A stretch of DNA of 64,000 nt from an uncultured Gemmiger sp. (lineage in GTDB: Bacteria > Bacillota > Clostridia > Oscillospirales > Ruminococcaceae), in contig CALXBE010000006.1 in assembly GCA_944386495.1 (NCBI GenBank), forward strand, positions 49,332 to 113,331. The letters are read 5' to 3'. Position 1 is the first letter of the stretch; each line of letters opens with the position of its first letter. The translations under genes were made by a program, and so were the position numbers. Of this stretch, positions 1 to 8,713 are shown in pieces. Below the pieces are notes generated by a model. That model was not told the origin of the DNA. It saw only the letters and a program-made list of their open reading frames with translations, and made no database searches.

Positions 1-23
1 TGCGGGGAAACCTTTCCAAGTAA
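1..23 (+). CDS. 3' tail of an upstream gene (partial)
   Basis: A reading frame open from the left edge ends at a TAA at 21-23, encoding a tail ending in RGNLSK. The ribosome-binding site of the next gene (AAGGAG, about 25-31) follows directly. This fits the end of a preceding glycan-locus gene, but six residues cannot identify it. Confidence 0.35.
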
Positions 24-38
24 GAAGGAGTACCAGGT

Positions 39-989
39 ATGCCTGCTGTCAGTGTGATTCTTCCTGTTTATAATGTAGCCCCCTGGCTGCCCCCCTGTCT
101 GGAAAGCATTGCCGCCCAGACCTTCCGGGACTACCAGCTGATTCTGGTGGACGACGGTTCCACCGATGAAAGCGGTGCCCTCTGTGATGCGTGGGCTGCC
201 CGGGACCCTCAGTGTCTGGTCATTCATCAGAAGAACAAGGGGCTTTCCGGGGCCAGAAATGCAGGGCTGGAAAAGGCTGTGGGAGAGTACATTGCCTTTG
301 TGGACACCGATGACCTGATTCTTCCCCGTTATCTGGAACAGCTTTACAACGCCTGCCTCACCACCGGCGCAAAAATGTCCATCTGCGCTGTGGAGGATGT
401 GTCGGAGGATGGTATTCCCCTTTCTCAGCCAGTGCTGACCAGCCCTATCCAGGCTGGGGTGTTTTCCGGCAAGGAATTGCTGGAGACCTTCTACACCCCC
501 CAGTCCACCTACTACACCGTAGCCTGGAACAAGCTCTATCACCGAAGTCTTTGGGAAGATCTGCGGTATCCCTTGGGAAAAATCCACGAGGATGATGCGG
601 TAGCTCATCGGCTTTTCCTGGAATGTGACCGGGTGGCCTGTCTGGACCAGGTGCTCTATTATTACCGGCTGCGCCAGGGAAGCATCTGCCGCACCCAGCT
701 CAAGCCCTCCGCCTTTGACAGTGTAGAAGCTCTTCTGGATCGGTACGGATATTTCATGTCCCGGCAGGTGGCCCCTTCTCTTCAGGCTCAGGCGGCGGTC
801 GCCTGCTGGCGGCGGTATTTACAGCTTTGCAGCCAGGTGGCGGACCAGCCCTCCCCCGCCCTTTGGGCCAGGCTGGAGGACTGCCGCAAAGCCATGAAGG
901 AAATTCCCACCAGCGGGCTTTCCCTCCGGGAAAAGGCCACCGCCTTGCGCTGGAGCCGGTTCCCGGTTTCCAAAAAGGAGTTATCTTAA
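39..989 (+). CDS. Family 2 glycosyltransferase
   Basis: Probable cytoplasmic inverting glycosyltransferase that adds a sugar from a nucleotide-sugar donor to a growing surface glycan. The N-terminal GT-A fold is clear: VILPVYN at residues 6-12, the nucleotide-binding VDDGSTDES around 37-45 and the metal-binding acidic cluster DTDD at 89-92. The length of 316 aa is usual for the family. The ATG at 39 has an AAGGAG site just upstream. It starts a run of tightly spaced + strand glycan genes, with the next start one base after its stop. Donor and acceptor sugars cannot be read from the sequence. Confidence 0.9.
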   Translation: MPAVSVILPVYNVAPWLPPCLESIAAQTFRDYQLILVDDGSTDESGALCDAWAARDPQCLVIHQKNKGLSGARNAGLEKAVGEYIAFVDTDDLILPRYLEQLYNACLTTGAKMSICAVEDVSEDGIPLSQPVLTSPIQAGVFSGKELLETFYTPQSTYYTVAWNKLYHRSLWEDLRYPLGKIHEDDAVAHRLFLECDRVACLDQVLYYYRLRQGSICRTQLKPSAFDSVEALLDRYGYFMSRQVAPSLQAQAAVACWRRYLQLCSQVADQPSPALWARLEDCRKAMKEIPTSGLSLREKATALRWSRFPVSKKELS

Positions 990-990
990 G

Positions 991-2172
991 ATGAAAGTAT
1001 TTCTCATTCCTCCTCCCGAGCTGCCCATTCCCGCAGTGAAGGGCGGGGCCGTGGAGACCCTGGTCACCCATCTGCTGGAGGAAAACCAAGTCCAGGGCAA
1101 GCTGGAACTGGTTTCCGCCAGCATTCCCGACCCTGAGGCCCAGGCTCAGGCCCGGAACTATACCCACAGCCGGGTACTCTATCTGCCCCGGCCGGAGGAT
1201 ACCCTTTCCATCAAAATCCGCCGGGTGATTCGGCGGCTGAAAGGCTGCCCTCCCTCCATTGACCCCTGGTATTTTGCGGTGGAGGAAGCGGTAAAGCAGG
1301 AGCAGCCTGACTTTATCATTGCGGAGGGGGGTAACCTGAACGAGCCTGCCCTTATCTGCCGCCGAATGGGCCGGGAGCATAGCCTGTTCCACCTTCACGG
1401 GGAGACCACGGGAAGCCCCCATCTTGCCCAATATTACGGGGGCGGACTGATTCTCAGCGATTATGTAAAGCGGGTATTTCTGGAGGGGTGTCCCATCCCC
1501 GCCGGGAAGGCCCGAATCCTTCCCAACTGTATTGACCTGAACCGGTTCAGCCCTGTTTCCCCTGCCCTTCGGGAGGAAAAGCGTGCAGAGTTGGGATATA
1601 CGCCCGAAGATTTTGTGGTGATTTTCTGCGGGCGGATTGCCCCGGACAAGGGAATCCATCAGCTTCTGGAAGCCATGCTGGAAATCCCGGACCCTTCCAT
1701 CAAACTGCTGATTGTGGGCAGTCCCTTCTTTGGGGCAGCAGCCACCGACCCCTTTATGCAGTCCCTGAAAGAAAAGGGGCTTGCCCTGGGAAACCGGATT
1801 CAGTTTACCGGGTATCTGCCCAACCAGCTGCTCCGGGAATACTACGGAGCGGCGGACCTGTCCTGTGTTCCCTCCCTCTGTCAGGAAGCCGCCGGGCTGG
1901 TAGCCATTGAGGCCATGGCCTGCGGTCTGCCGGTGGCAGCTACCCGCAGCGGCGGAATGCCGGAGTATCTGGCGGGAAGCGAGAGTGTCCTGGTGGACCA
2001 GGGAGAAGGACTTGTCTCCCGTCTGGCCCAGGCCATCACTCAGCTGAAAGCCGACCCGGAACGCCGTGCCCGGATGTCCGCCCTTGGGCTGGAAACCGCC
2101 CGCCGGTACGGACGGCCCGCTTTTTATGAGACCTTTGTCTCCCATCTGGAAGAATTCCAAAAGGAGTGCTGA
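991..2172 (+). CDS. Family 4 glycosyltransferase
   Basis: Retaining GT-B glycosyltransferase, probably acting on the same lipid-linked glycan as its neighbours. A glycine-rich acceptor loop (KGGAVETL) lies near the N-terminus. The C-terminal domain contains GRIAPDKG and the EX7E motif with E299 and E307, the nucleotide-sugar-binding signature of GT4. The length of 393 aa is normal. The stop of the previous gene and this ATG are one base apart, so the two are probably translationally coupled. Substrate unknown. Confidence 0.9.
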   Translation: MKVFLIPPPELPIPAVKGGAVETLVTHLLEENQVQGKLELVSASIPDPEAQAQARNYTHSRVLYLPRPEDTLSIKIRRVIRRLKGCPPSIDPWYFAVEEAVKQEQPDFIIAEGGNLNEPALICRRMGREHSLFHLHGETTGSPHLAQYYGGGLILSDYVKRVFLEGCPIPAGKARILPNCIDLNRFSPVSPALREEKRAELGYTPEDFVVIFCGRIAPDKGIHQLLEAMLEIPDPSIKLLIVGSPFFGAAATDPFMQSLKEKGLALGNRIQFTGYLPNQLLREYYGAADLSCVPSLCQEAAGLVAIEAMACGLPVAATRSGGMPEYLAGSESVLVDQGEGLVSRLAQAITQLKADPERRARMSALGLETARRYGRPAFYETFVSHLEEFQKEC

Positions 2173-2175
2173 TTT

Positions 2176-3240
2176 ATGCCTGCTCTTTCCATTGTCACCC
2201 CTGTATACAATGCGGTGAAAACCCTGGAAAAAACCGCTGCCACCGTCCTGGCCCAGACCTTCGAAGACTGGGAGTGGGTCCTGGTGGACGACGGCTCCAC
2301 CGATGAGACCGCAGCCCTCTGCCGACAGCTGGCGGAAAAAGATAACCGAATCCGGTTTTTCCAGATTCCTCCCAAGGGCGTTTCCACCGCCCGGAACGAG
2401 GGCGTGTCCCACGCTCAGGGCGAATACCTGATGTTTCTGGATGCGGACGATCTGCTGGAACCCGGCGCAGCCGCCCGGGCTTTGGAACTGCAGGCTCAGC
2501 ATCCCGGACACTGGATCATCTGGCGGTACAGCGTAGGAAAAGCTGACCGGGTTTTCTGGGGGGATGAGATGGATGCCGAGGGCGTCACCCTTCACACCGG
2601 GGCAGACCTGGCCTACCTTTACCGGAAGTGCGTTTTTTCCATGCCCTGGAACAAACTTTACCGCACTGCCCTGGCCAAGGAGATTTCCTTTGACCCCTCC
2701 TATTCCCTGGGGGAGGACCTGCTCTATTGTCTGGATTATCTGGAACTGCTCCACCGGCAGGGAGAGGACAAAATCTGTCTGGCCCACGAAAGCCTGATTG
2801 AATATGTCTGCACTGTTTCGGGGGATACCCTCAGCTCCAAATACCTTCCCGATTACCTCCCGCTGTGGGAGCATCACTTTGAGCGGCTCAACAACTGCTG
2901 CCGGGAACTGGGCGCCCCCACAGAAGAAATGCTCAGCCTTTACCGTCAGGAACTGCTGGTCATGGCCCGGGGAATCCGGGATATTCTGGTGCGGGACCCT
3001 CTGGCTCCCAAAAAACGGATCAAGAAGGCCAAAGCCGCCCTTGCCTCTGACTGGCTCAAAAGTCTTTGCAAGACCATGAAGCAGGAAAAATGCTACTCCC
3101 CCTACTATCTGCCGGTGAAACTGCAGCTGCTTTGGATCCTCTGCCGTATGCAGTACTGGCAGTCGGTGAACAGCCCCTGGTTCGGGAAGATGGACTGGGG
3201 CGGATATTACCTCCTGGGCAAGAGCTGGAACCGGGAATAG
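2176..3240 (+). CDS. Family 2 glycosyltransferase
   Basis: Second GT-A glycosyltransferase of the locus, 354 aa. IVTPVYN at residues 6-12, VDDGSTDE at 37-44 and the acidic motif DADD at 89-92 mark the catalytic domain. The remaining C-terminal half has no motif I recognise and probably contacts the acceptor. It resembles the 39-989 protein in plan, and the two may be ancient duplicates adding successive sugars. It begins three bases after the GT4 gene. The next gene has its own promoter, so this may end the first transcription unit. Confidence 0.88.
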   Translation: MPALSIVTPVYNAVKTLEKTAATVLAQTFEDWEWVLVDDGSTDETAALCRQLAEKDNRIRFFQIPPKGVSTARNEGVSHAQGEYLMFLDADDLLEPGAAARALELQAQHPGHWIIWRYSVGKADRVFWGDEMDAEGVTLHTGADLAYLYRKCVFSMPWNKLYRTALAKEISFDPSYSLGEDLLYCLDYLELLHRQGEDKICLAHESLIEYVCTVSGDTLSSKYLPDYLPLWEHHFERLNNCCRELGAPTEEMLSLYRQELLVMARGIRDILVRDPLAPKKRIKKAKAALASDWLKSLCKTMKQEKCYSPYYLPVKLQLLWILCRMQYWQSVNSPWFGKMDWGGYYLLGKSWNRE

Positions 3241-3243
3241 CTA

Positions 3244-3272
3244 TTGGAAAACAGTGAAAAGTGTGGTATACT
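3244..3272 (+). promoter_or_regulatory. Sigma-A-type promoter for the ABC exporter unit
   Basis: TTGGAA at 3244-3249, a 17-base spacer and TATACT at 3267-3272 lie in the 70-base gap before the ABC permease gene. It would drive the exporter and the downstream sugar-acid genes separately from the three upstream glycosyltransferases. Confidence 0.65.
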
Positions 3273-3310
3273 GAACTGTTGAGAAATATTTCCGAAAAGG
3301 ATTTTTAATT

Positions 3311-4156
3311 ATGGACGAAAAATGGACTACTGAAATCAAGCCCAAAACCGGATGGTTTGACATCGACCTGCAGGAACTGTGGCAGTACCGTGACCTGGTA
3401 GTTATGTTTGTAAAACGGAACTTTACCGTCCTTTACAAGCAGACCATCCTGGGGCCTGCCTGGATTCTGCTGAACCCCTTGATCACCACCGTCATCTTCA
3501 ACATTGTGTTCGGCGGCATCGCAGGAATCAGCACCGACGGCGTTCCCGGCTTCCTTTTCTATATGGCCGGCAACACCATGTGGACCTTCTTTTCCAGCTG
3601 TATCAACAACACCGCCAACACCTTTGTGACCAATGCCGGGGTGTTCGGAAAGGTATACTTTCCCCGTCTTACCATGCCGGTGAGCCAGGTGTTGACCAGC
3701 CTTATCAACTTCCTCATTCAGTTTGCCATGTATGTCTGTTTCTGGCTGTATTACGCAGTCCAGGGAGAGGTACATCTCACCGCCTGGATGTGGTATCTGC
3801 CCATTGCAGTGGTTCAGACCATGCTGCTGGGCCTGGGGGTGGGCATCATTGTTTCCAGCCTGACCACCAAATACCGGGACCTGGCCATTGCGGTCGGGTT
3901 CGGGGTACAGCTCTGGATGTACGCCACCCCCGTGGTCTATCCCCTGTCCAGCCTTTGGAATCAGCCCAAGCTGTCCTTCCTTGTGAGCATCAATCCCATG
4001 ACTGCTCCCGTGGAAGCATTCCGGCTGGCCACTCTGGGCACCGGCAGCGTTTCCCTGGGCGGAATCCTGTACAGCCTGATTGCCACCGCAGTTCTGCTGA
4101 TCATTGGCGTGGTTCTGTTCAGCCGGATTGAAAAGACTTTTATGGACACGGTGTAA
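3311..4156 (+). CDS. Polysaccharide ABC exporter, permease subunit (Wzm/TagG-like)
   Basis: Membrane subunit of an ABC-2-type exporter that moves a completed lipid-linked glycan across the cytoplasmic membrane. The 281-aa protein has a short charged N-terminus, then about six hydrophobic segments (for example around residues 50-75, 85-105 and 130-150), as in TagG, Wzm and RfbA. The NPLITTVIFNIVFG stretch in the first membrane region is typical. It is followed 14 bases later by its ATPase partner, the usual arrangement. ABC export implies that the polymer is built on its lipid carrier inside the cell before transport. Confidence 0.92.
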   Translation: MDEKWTTEIKPKTGWFDIDLQELWQYRDLVVMFVKRNFTVLYKQTILGPAWILLNPLITTVIFNIVFGGIAGISTDGVPGFLFYMAGNTMWTFFSSCINNTANTFVTNAGVFGKVYFPRLTMPVSQVLTSLINFLIQFAMYVCFWLYYAVQGEVHLTAWMWYLPIAVVQTMLLGLGVGIIVSSLTTKYRDLAIAVGFGVQLWMYATPVVYPLSSLWNQPKLSFLVSINPMTAPVEAFRLATLGTGSVSLGGILYSLIATAVLLIIGVVLFSRIEKTFMDTV

Positions 4157-4170
4157 GGAGGATGAATTCT

Positions 4171-5460
4171 ATGGATAATATGAACATCCCCCAGCGGGAA
4201 CCGGTGATCCAGGTCAAGGGTCTCAAGAAGCAGTACAAGCTGGGGCAGATCGGGGGCGGCACCCTTACCGCCGACCTGCAGAGCTGGTGGGCCCGGGTCC
4301 GGGGAAAAGAAGACCCTAACACCATCATCGGCACCGACAGCCGGCTTTTCGGCCAGACTTTTATGGCCCTCAACGGCCTGGACCTGACCGTATACAAGGG
4401 GGAGGCCCTGGGAATCATTGGCCGGAACGGCGCCGGCAAAAGTACCTTTCTCAAGATCCTTTCCCGAATCACCGCCCCCACCGAGGGTTCCATCAAAATC
4501 AAAGGCCGGGTCGCCAGCATGCTGGAAGTGGGCACCGGCTTCAACCAGGAAATGACCGGCCGGGAAAACATTTACATGAACGGCGCCATCCTGGGCATGA
4601 CCAAAGCAGAGGTAGACGCCAAGCTGGACCAAATCATTGAGTTCAGTGAGTGCGGCGACTTCATTGACACCCCCGTCAAGCGGTATTCCAGCGGTATGTT
4701 CGTCAAGCTGGCCTTCGCCGTCGCAGCCCATCTGGACAGCGAAATCATGGTCATGGATGAAGTCTTGGCTGTGGGCGATATGAAGTTCCAGCAGAAATGT
4801 CTGGGCAAAATGAGCGATGTGGCCGGTCAGGAAGGCCGGACCGTCCTCTATGTAAGCCATAACATGAGCACCATCCGCCAGCTCTGCACCCGGTGCGTGG
4901 TACTGGACCAGGGCCGCATCATCTTTGACGGTGATGTGGAGCAGGCTATTGCCATCTACATGGACACCACCGATGTGAACCTGGTCCATTATGACCTGGA
5001 ACATGTGAACCGGATGAATGTGGGCGGCGGCAAGCGGCTGCGGCTCCAGAGCCTGGACTTCCTGGGCAAGGAGAGCAGCGTATTCTCTGACACTGAGCTG
5101 ATCAAAATTCAGATCAAGTGGGCGGTCAGTGAGCCTTTCAGCGGAATCAACCTGAAAATGAATCTGCATTTCCGGGACGGCAGCCCGGTGGGTATCACCC
5201 ATCCTGTGGACATTGGCGCTGCCCAGCCCGGAAAGACTTATACCACCACCTTTACCTTTGACCCCAGCCTCCTGGGAGAGGGTCAGTATTACTTCTATCT
5301 GGACATTTTTGACGGAGACCTGGTTCGGGCAGTCTGTCTGGACAAGCCTGTGACCGAGTTCCGGTTTGAGGTGACCAGCGGCAATCTGTCCATGCCTGAG
5401 TGGTCTGCAGGCTGGGGCCGGATCCACTTCCCCGGAGTGAAGCTTTTGGAGGAAGAGTAA
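4171..5460 (+). CDS. Polysaccharide ABC exporter, ATPase with C-terminal Wzt-like domain
   Basis: ATPase powering the exporter encoded just upstream. Walker A GRNGAGKST starts near residue 84, the signature YSSGM near 172 and Walker B MVMDE near 193. After the ATPase, residues about 280-429 form a beta-rich extension like the Wzt C-terminal domain, which in characterised systems recognises the finished polymer or its terminal residue. The ATG at 4171 is preferred over that at 4162 because AAGGAGG (4155-4161) abuts the earlier ATG but sits nine bases from this one. The polymer terminus read by this domain may be the unusual sugar acid made by the following genes; that is inference. Confidence 0.9.
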   Translation: MDNMNIPQREPVIQVKGLKKQYKLGQIGGGTLTADLQSWWARVRGKEDPNTIIGTDSRLFGQTFMALNGLDLTVYKGEALGIIGRNGAGKSTFLKILSRITAPTEGSIKIKGRVASMLEVGTGFNQEMTGRENIYMNGAILGMTKAEVDAKLDQIIEFSECGDFIDTPVKRYSSGMFVKLAFAVAAHLDSEIMVMDEVLAVGDMKFQQKCLGKMSDVAGQEGRTVLYVSHNMSTIRQLCTRCVVLDQGRIIFDGDVEQAIAIYMDTTDVNLVHYDLEHVNRMNVGGGKRLRLQSLDFLGKESSVFSDTELIKIQIKWAVSEPFSGINLKMNLHFRDGSPVGITHPVDIGAAQPGKTYTTTFTFDPSLLGEGQYYFYLDIFDGDLVRAVCLDKPVTEFRFEVTSGNLSMPEWSAGWGRIHFPGVKLLEEE

Positions 5461-6407
5461 TGGATCTCTATGTATGTCACACCAGCTACCAGCTGATGAT
5501 TGCCCTGGTCCGGGCCTGGCGGCAGGGCGGCGGCCAGAGCATCCTTCTCAGCAAGAAGGTCCCCGGGGGGCTGCCTCTCTGGCAGCGGATTCAGGAGAGC
5601 GGCGCCTTTGATGAGGTTGCCGTGGTGGACGAGGACAAGTGGCCCGGCATTGCCCGGGGGCTTTTTGCCCGGTGGAAAAACAAGCGGGGCTTTGAGAAGA
5701 ACTGCGGTTGGTATCTCAAGCCCGGCAAATACCGGGACATCTACATCTGCAATGACTGGAGCGTTATTGGCCGGTATCTTCAGGACTGCCGGTATCCCTA
5801 CATCCTCTGTGAGGACACCATCGGCAGCACCCTTCACGATGACCAGAGCCTGGTATGGGACCAGCGGAAGAATCCGCCCAAGGATTACCAGTATTGGGGA
5901 GATTACCCCCTCTGCAAGATGGTGGAGAGTGAGGATGCCGACCGGTGCAGCCTCTTTCCCCGGGAAAAGATGGTCACTTTCAGTAAGCGGGAGCTGCTGG
6001 CCAGCCTGACCGCCGCTGAGAAGGAGATGCTCCAGAAGGTGTTCATCACCCAGCCTCTCCCCTCTTCCCAGGAAGCCCCCTGTCTTCTGCTTCCCCGCAG
6101 CTTTGTGCTGGACGGTCTCATGGACCAGGAGACCCAGGACCGGCTGTTCCGGGTTGTGGCGGAAAAATACTGCACTGAGCCTCTTTTCATTAAAACTCAT
6201 CCCCGGGACGAGACCGATTATCAGGCTCTCTTCCCCCGGGCTGTGGTGCTGGACCGGACCATGCCCAGCGAAATTCTGAATTTCTGTCTTCCCTTCCGGT
6301 TTTCCAGGGCGGTCACTGTACAGTCCTGGGCTTTGGAGGGCTTTACCGCCGCCGATGAAAACATCCGGATCACCCTGGAAGACGCTATGAAGCTTATCTC
6401 TCGCTAA
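5460..6407 (+). CDS. GT52/polysialyltransferase-like glycosyltransferase (CMP-sugar donor likely)
   Basis: Predicted GT-B transferase of the sialyltransferase type. The start YVCHTSYQ (residues 4-11) and the later KTHPRD (245-250), followed by a segment ending in TVQSWALEGF, match the layout of GT52 lipooligosaccharide sialyltransferases and polysialyltransferases, where the HP motif binds the CMP moiety. The ATG at 5460 overlaps the previous stop (TAATG). The next gene makes a CMP-sugar, which supports a CMP-activated donor. Overall similarity is distant, so the family call is moderate and the sugar is unknown. 315 aa. Confidence 0.6.
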   Translation: MDLYVCHTSYQLMIALVRAWRQGGGQSILLSKKVPGGLPLWQRIQESGAFDEVAVVDEDKWPGIARGLFARWKNKRGFEKNCGWYLKPGKYRDIYICNDWSVIGRYLQDCRYPYILCEDTIGSTLHDDQSLVWDQRKNPPKDYQYWGDYPLCKMVESEDADRCSLFPREKMVTFSKRELLASLTAAEKEMLQKVFITQPLPSSQEAPCLLLPRSFVLDGLMDQETQDRLFRVVAEKYCTEPLFIKTHPRDETDYQALFPRAVVLDRTMPSEILNFCLPFRFSRAVTVQSWALEGFTAADENIRITLEDAMKLISR

Positions 6408-6426
6408 CCAAGAAAGGAAACGCTGT

Positions 6427-7155
6427 ATGAAAATCATTGGTGTCATTCCCGCCCGGTATCAGAGCAGCCGTATGCCCGGCAAGCCCCTGGCGGATATTCT
6501 GGGCAAACCTATGATCTGGTGGGTCTATCAGGAAGCCGTCAAGGCAAAAGGACTGGATCAGGTGGTTATTGCCACCGACGACGACCGGATCGCTGAAAAG
6601 TGCCGGGAACTGGGGATGGATTACCTGATGACCAGCGCCAGTCACGATACCCCCACCAGCCGGATCTACGAGGTCAGCACCAAGCTGGATGCAGACCTGT
6701 ATCTCCAGATCATGGGGGATGAACCCCTCATCAATGTGGCCGCCTTCGACCTGATTCTGCCCGAGACCCTTCCGGAGGACCCTTACTATGTAGCCGGAAT
6801 CACCAATGTTATGGAGAATCCCGCAGATGTCATTGATTTCAGCAACCAGAAGGTGGCCTGCAACCAGAAGCGGGAGATTCTTCTGATTTCCCGCAGTCCT
6901 ATCCCCTACCCCAAAGGCAGCCTGGACATTCAGTATGAAAAAATCACCGGGATCCAGCTTTTCTCCAAGCAGGCCCTGGCTTTTTATAACGCAACCCCCA
7001 AGAGTATCCTGGAAAAGGCAGAGGAGAATGACCTGATGCGGTTTGTTGAAAACGGCCACAAGGTCCATGCCATCTGCAGTCCCTACAAGACTGTGAGTGT
7101 GGATACTCCCAAAGACCTGACACTGGTTCAGGAGATTTTAAAACAGAGGAACTAA
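6427..7155 (+). CDS. KdsB-like CMP-ulosonic acid (CMP-Kdo-type) cytidylyltransferase
   Basis: Transfers CMP from CTP to the anomeric hydroxyl of a 2-keto-3-deoxy sugar acid, producing the activated donor. The N-terminal PARYQSSRMPGKPL (8-21) is the CTP-binding signature of KdsB. MGDEPLI (96-102) and VDTPKDL (225-231) match the metal- and substrate-site motifs, and 242 aa fits KdsB. True KdsB serves Gram-negative lipopolysaccharide, so the presence in this organism points to a Kdo-like acid in another glycan. AAGGAAA precedes the ATG. Neighbours on both sides fit the same pathway. Substrate stereochemistry cannot be read. Confidence 0.85.
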   Translation: MKIIGVIPARYQSSRMPGKPLADILGKPMIWWVYQEAVKAKGLDQVVIATDDDRIAEKCRELGMDYLMTSASHDTPTSRIYEVSTKLDADLYLQIMGDEPLINVAAFDLILPETLPEDPYYVAGITNVMENPADVIDFSNQKVACNQKREILLISRSPIPYPKGSLDIQYEKITGIQLFSKQALAFYNATPKSILEKAEENDLMRFVENGHKVHAICSPYKTVSVDTPKDLTLVQEILKQRN

Positions 7156-7159
7156 AACT

Positions 7160-8710
7160 ATGGGAAAAATCAATCTTCTCGACTGCACCTTGCGGGACGG
7201 CGGCTATGTAAATGACTGGAAGTTCGGCCGCCGCTCCACCCATCAGATCATCCGGAGCCTGGTACGGGCCGGAGTGGACATTATAGAGGTAGGCTTCCTC
7301 AACAAGACCGTCACCCCTCAGCCCGGAGTCACCCGCTGGCAGACCATGGACCAGCTGAAAGAAGTGCTGCCCCAGCGGTCCAAGCGGGGCAGTGCCATCT
7401 TCAGCGCCATGTGCATCCACAACTTCTATGATGTGGACCTTCTCCCCCAGCGGGACGAGACCACCGTGGATATGCTCCGGGTTACTTTCCATGATTACGA
7501 TGCTCCCCAGGGACTGGAATTCTGCCGCCGGGCCAAGGAGAAGGGTTATCTTCTCAGCTGCAACCCCATCAACATTATGGGGTATACCGACGAGCAGGTC
7601 CTTTGGCTTACCAAAGAGATTGCCAAAATCCATCCCTATGCTATGAGCATTGTGGACACCCATGGCAGCATGAACCACCGGGACCTGCAGCGTCTGGTAG
7701 GGCTGGTGGACAACAACCTGCCCCGGGACATCTGTCTGGGACTTCATCTCCACGAGAACATGGCCCAGAGCTTCAGTCTGGCCCAGCGGTTTGTGGACTA
7801 TCATCTCAACCGGGATATTACTGTGGACGGCAGCCTGGAAGGAATGGGCCGGATTCCCGGCAACCTTCCCATTGAGCTGATGGCCCATTATCTCAACGAG
7901 AACATGAACACCCACTATGACCTGGACCCCATGCTGGATGCCATTGAGGACTGCATCAACCCCATCAAGGGAAGTCCTCTCTGGGGATATACCCCCATCT
8001 ACTTCCTCAGTGCCAAGTACAACCTTCACCGCACCTATGCGGAACACTTGAGTCAGAAGGGCACCCTCACCCATCGGGACATCAATCACATTCTCAGCCA
8101 GATCGCTCCCGAGAAGAAGACCGCCTTCGATGCGGAGTACGCAGACCAGCTCTACTACCAGTACCAGCACCGGCAGGTGGATGACTCTGCTGCCCGTGCC
8201 AAGCTGCGCCAGGAACTGGAAGGAAAAACCGTTCTGGTGGTAGCTCCAGGTTCCAGCCTGACCCGGTGCGCCGACCAGGTGGAAAACGCTCTGAAGGAAG
8301 CGGATGTGGCCATCAGCGCCAACTTTGTTCCTGACTTTGCAGTGGATTATTCTTTCTTTACCAGCAGCAAGCGGTATGACCGGCTGGGCGGTCCCCTCTG
8401 CCCTGTCATTGCTACCAGCAACCTGACCGGTGCCCAGTTTACCATTGACTATGACAGTGTCTGCGGTACCTTCCCCGGAGGAGCCAACAGTGTAATTATG
8501 CTGTTGAACCTGCTCAAGGACATGGATGTGAAAGAGGTTCTGCTGGCCGGTGCCGACGGTTACTCCACCGGTGCTGCCGACTACTTTGACAACAGCTACC
8601 ACGCACACACCCGGCGGGATGATCAGTTCAACCGGGATATGGCCCAGGCCATTGCCGCCTGTGGGCTGAATCTTCGCTTTGTAACCCCCAGCGCCTACCA
8701 GAAAGGATAA
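7160..8710 (+). CDS. DRE-TIM (HMGL-like) aldolase fused to a C-terminal Rossmann-like domain
   Basis: The N-terminal ~300 residues form a DRE-TIM metallolyase barrel, the fold of 4-hydroxy-2-oxovalerate aldolase and HMG-CoA lyase. DCTLRDGG at 8-15 supplies the catalytic Arg and a metal Asp, and HLHEN at 196-200 supplies the two metal His. Such enzymes make or break bonds to a pyruvate-type enolate. From about residue 350 a second domain begins with VLVVAPGSSL (358-367), reminiscent of DUF115/MptE-like nucleotide-binding proteins. It lies between cytidylyltransferase and phosphatase genes, so I infer that it builds the 2-keto-3-deoxy acid in place of a KdsA-type synthase. That role is not established. 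516 aa. Confidence 0.8.
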   Translation: MGKINLLDCTLRDGGYVNDWKFGRRSTHQIIRSLVRAGVDIIEVGFLNKTVTPQPGVTRWQTMDQLKEVLPQRSKRGSAIFSAMCIHNFYDVDLLPQRDETTVDMLRVTFHDYDAPQGLEFCRRAKEKGYLLSCNPINIMGYTDEQVLWLTKEIAKIHPYAMSIVDTHGSMNHRDLQRLVGLVDNNLPRDICLGLHLHENMAQSFSLAQRFVDYHLNRDITVDGSLEGMGRIPGNLPIELMAHYLNENMNTHYDLDPMLDAIEDCINPIKGSPLWGYTPIYFLSAKYNLHRTYAEHLSQKGTLTHRDINHILSQIAPEKKTAFDAEYADQLYYQYQHRQVDDSAARAKLRQELEGKTVLVVAPGSSLTRCADQVENALKEADVAISANFVPDFAVDYSFFTSSKRYDRLGGPLCPVIATSNLTGAQFTIDYDSVCGTFPGGANSVIMLLNLLKDMDVKEVLLAGADGYSTGAADYFDNSYHAHTRRDDQFNRDMAQAIAACGLNLRFVTPSAYQKG

Positions 8711-8713
8711 GGT

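Noticed and set aside
754-2877. A 707-codon frame on the - strand across the first glycosyltransferase genes
   Set aside because: Low-complexity Gly/Pro/Gln-rich translation, no ribosome site, and it lies opposite three clear glycosyltransferases.
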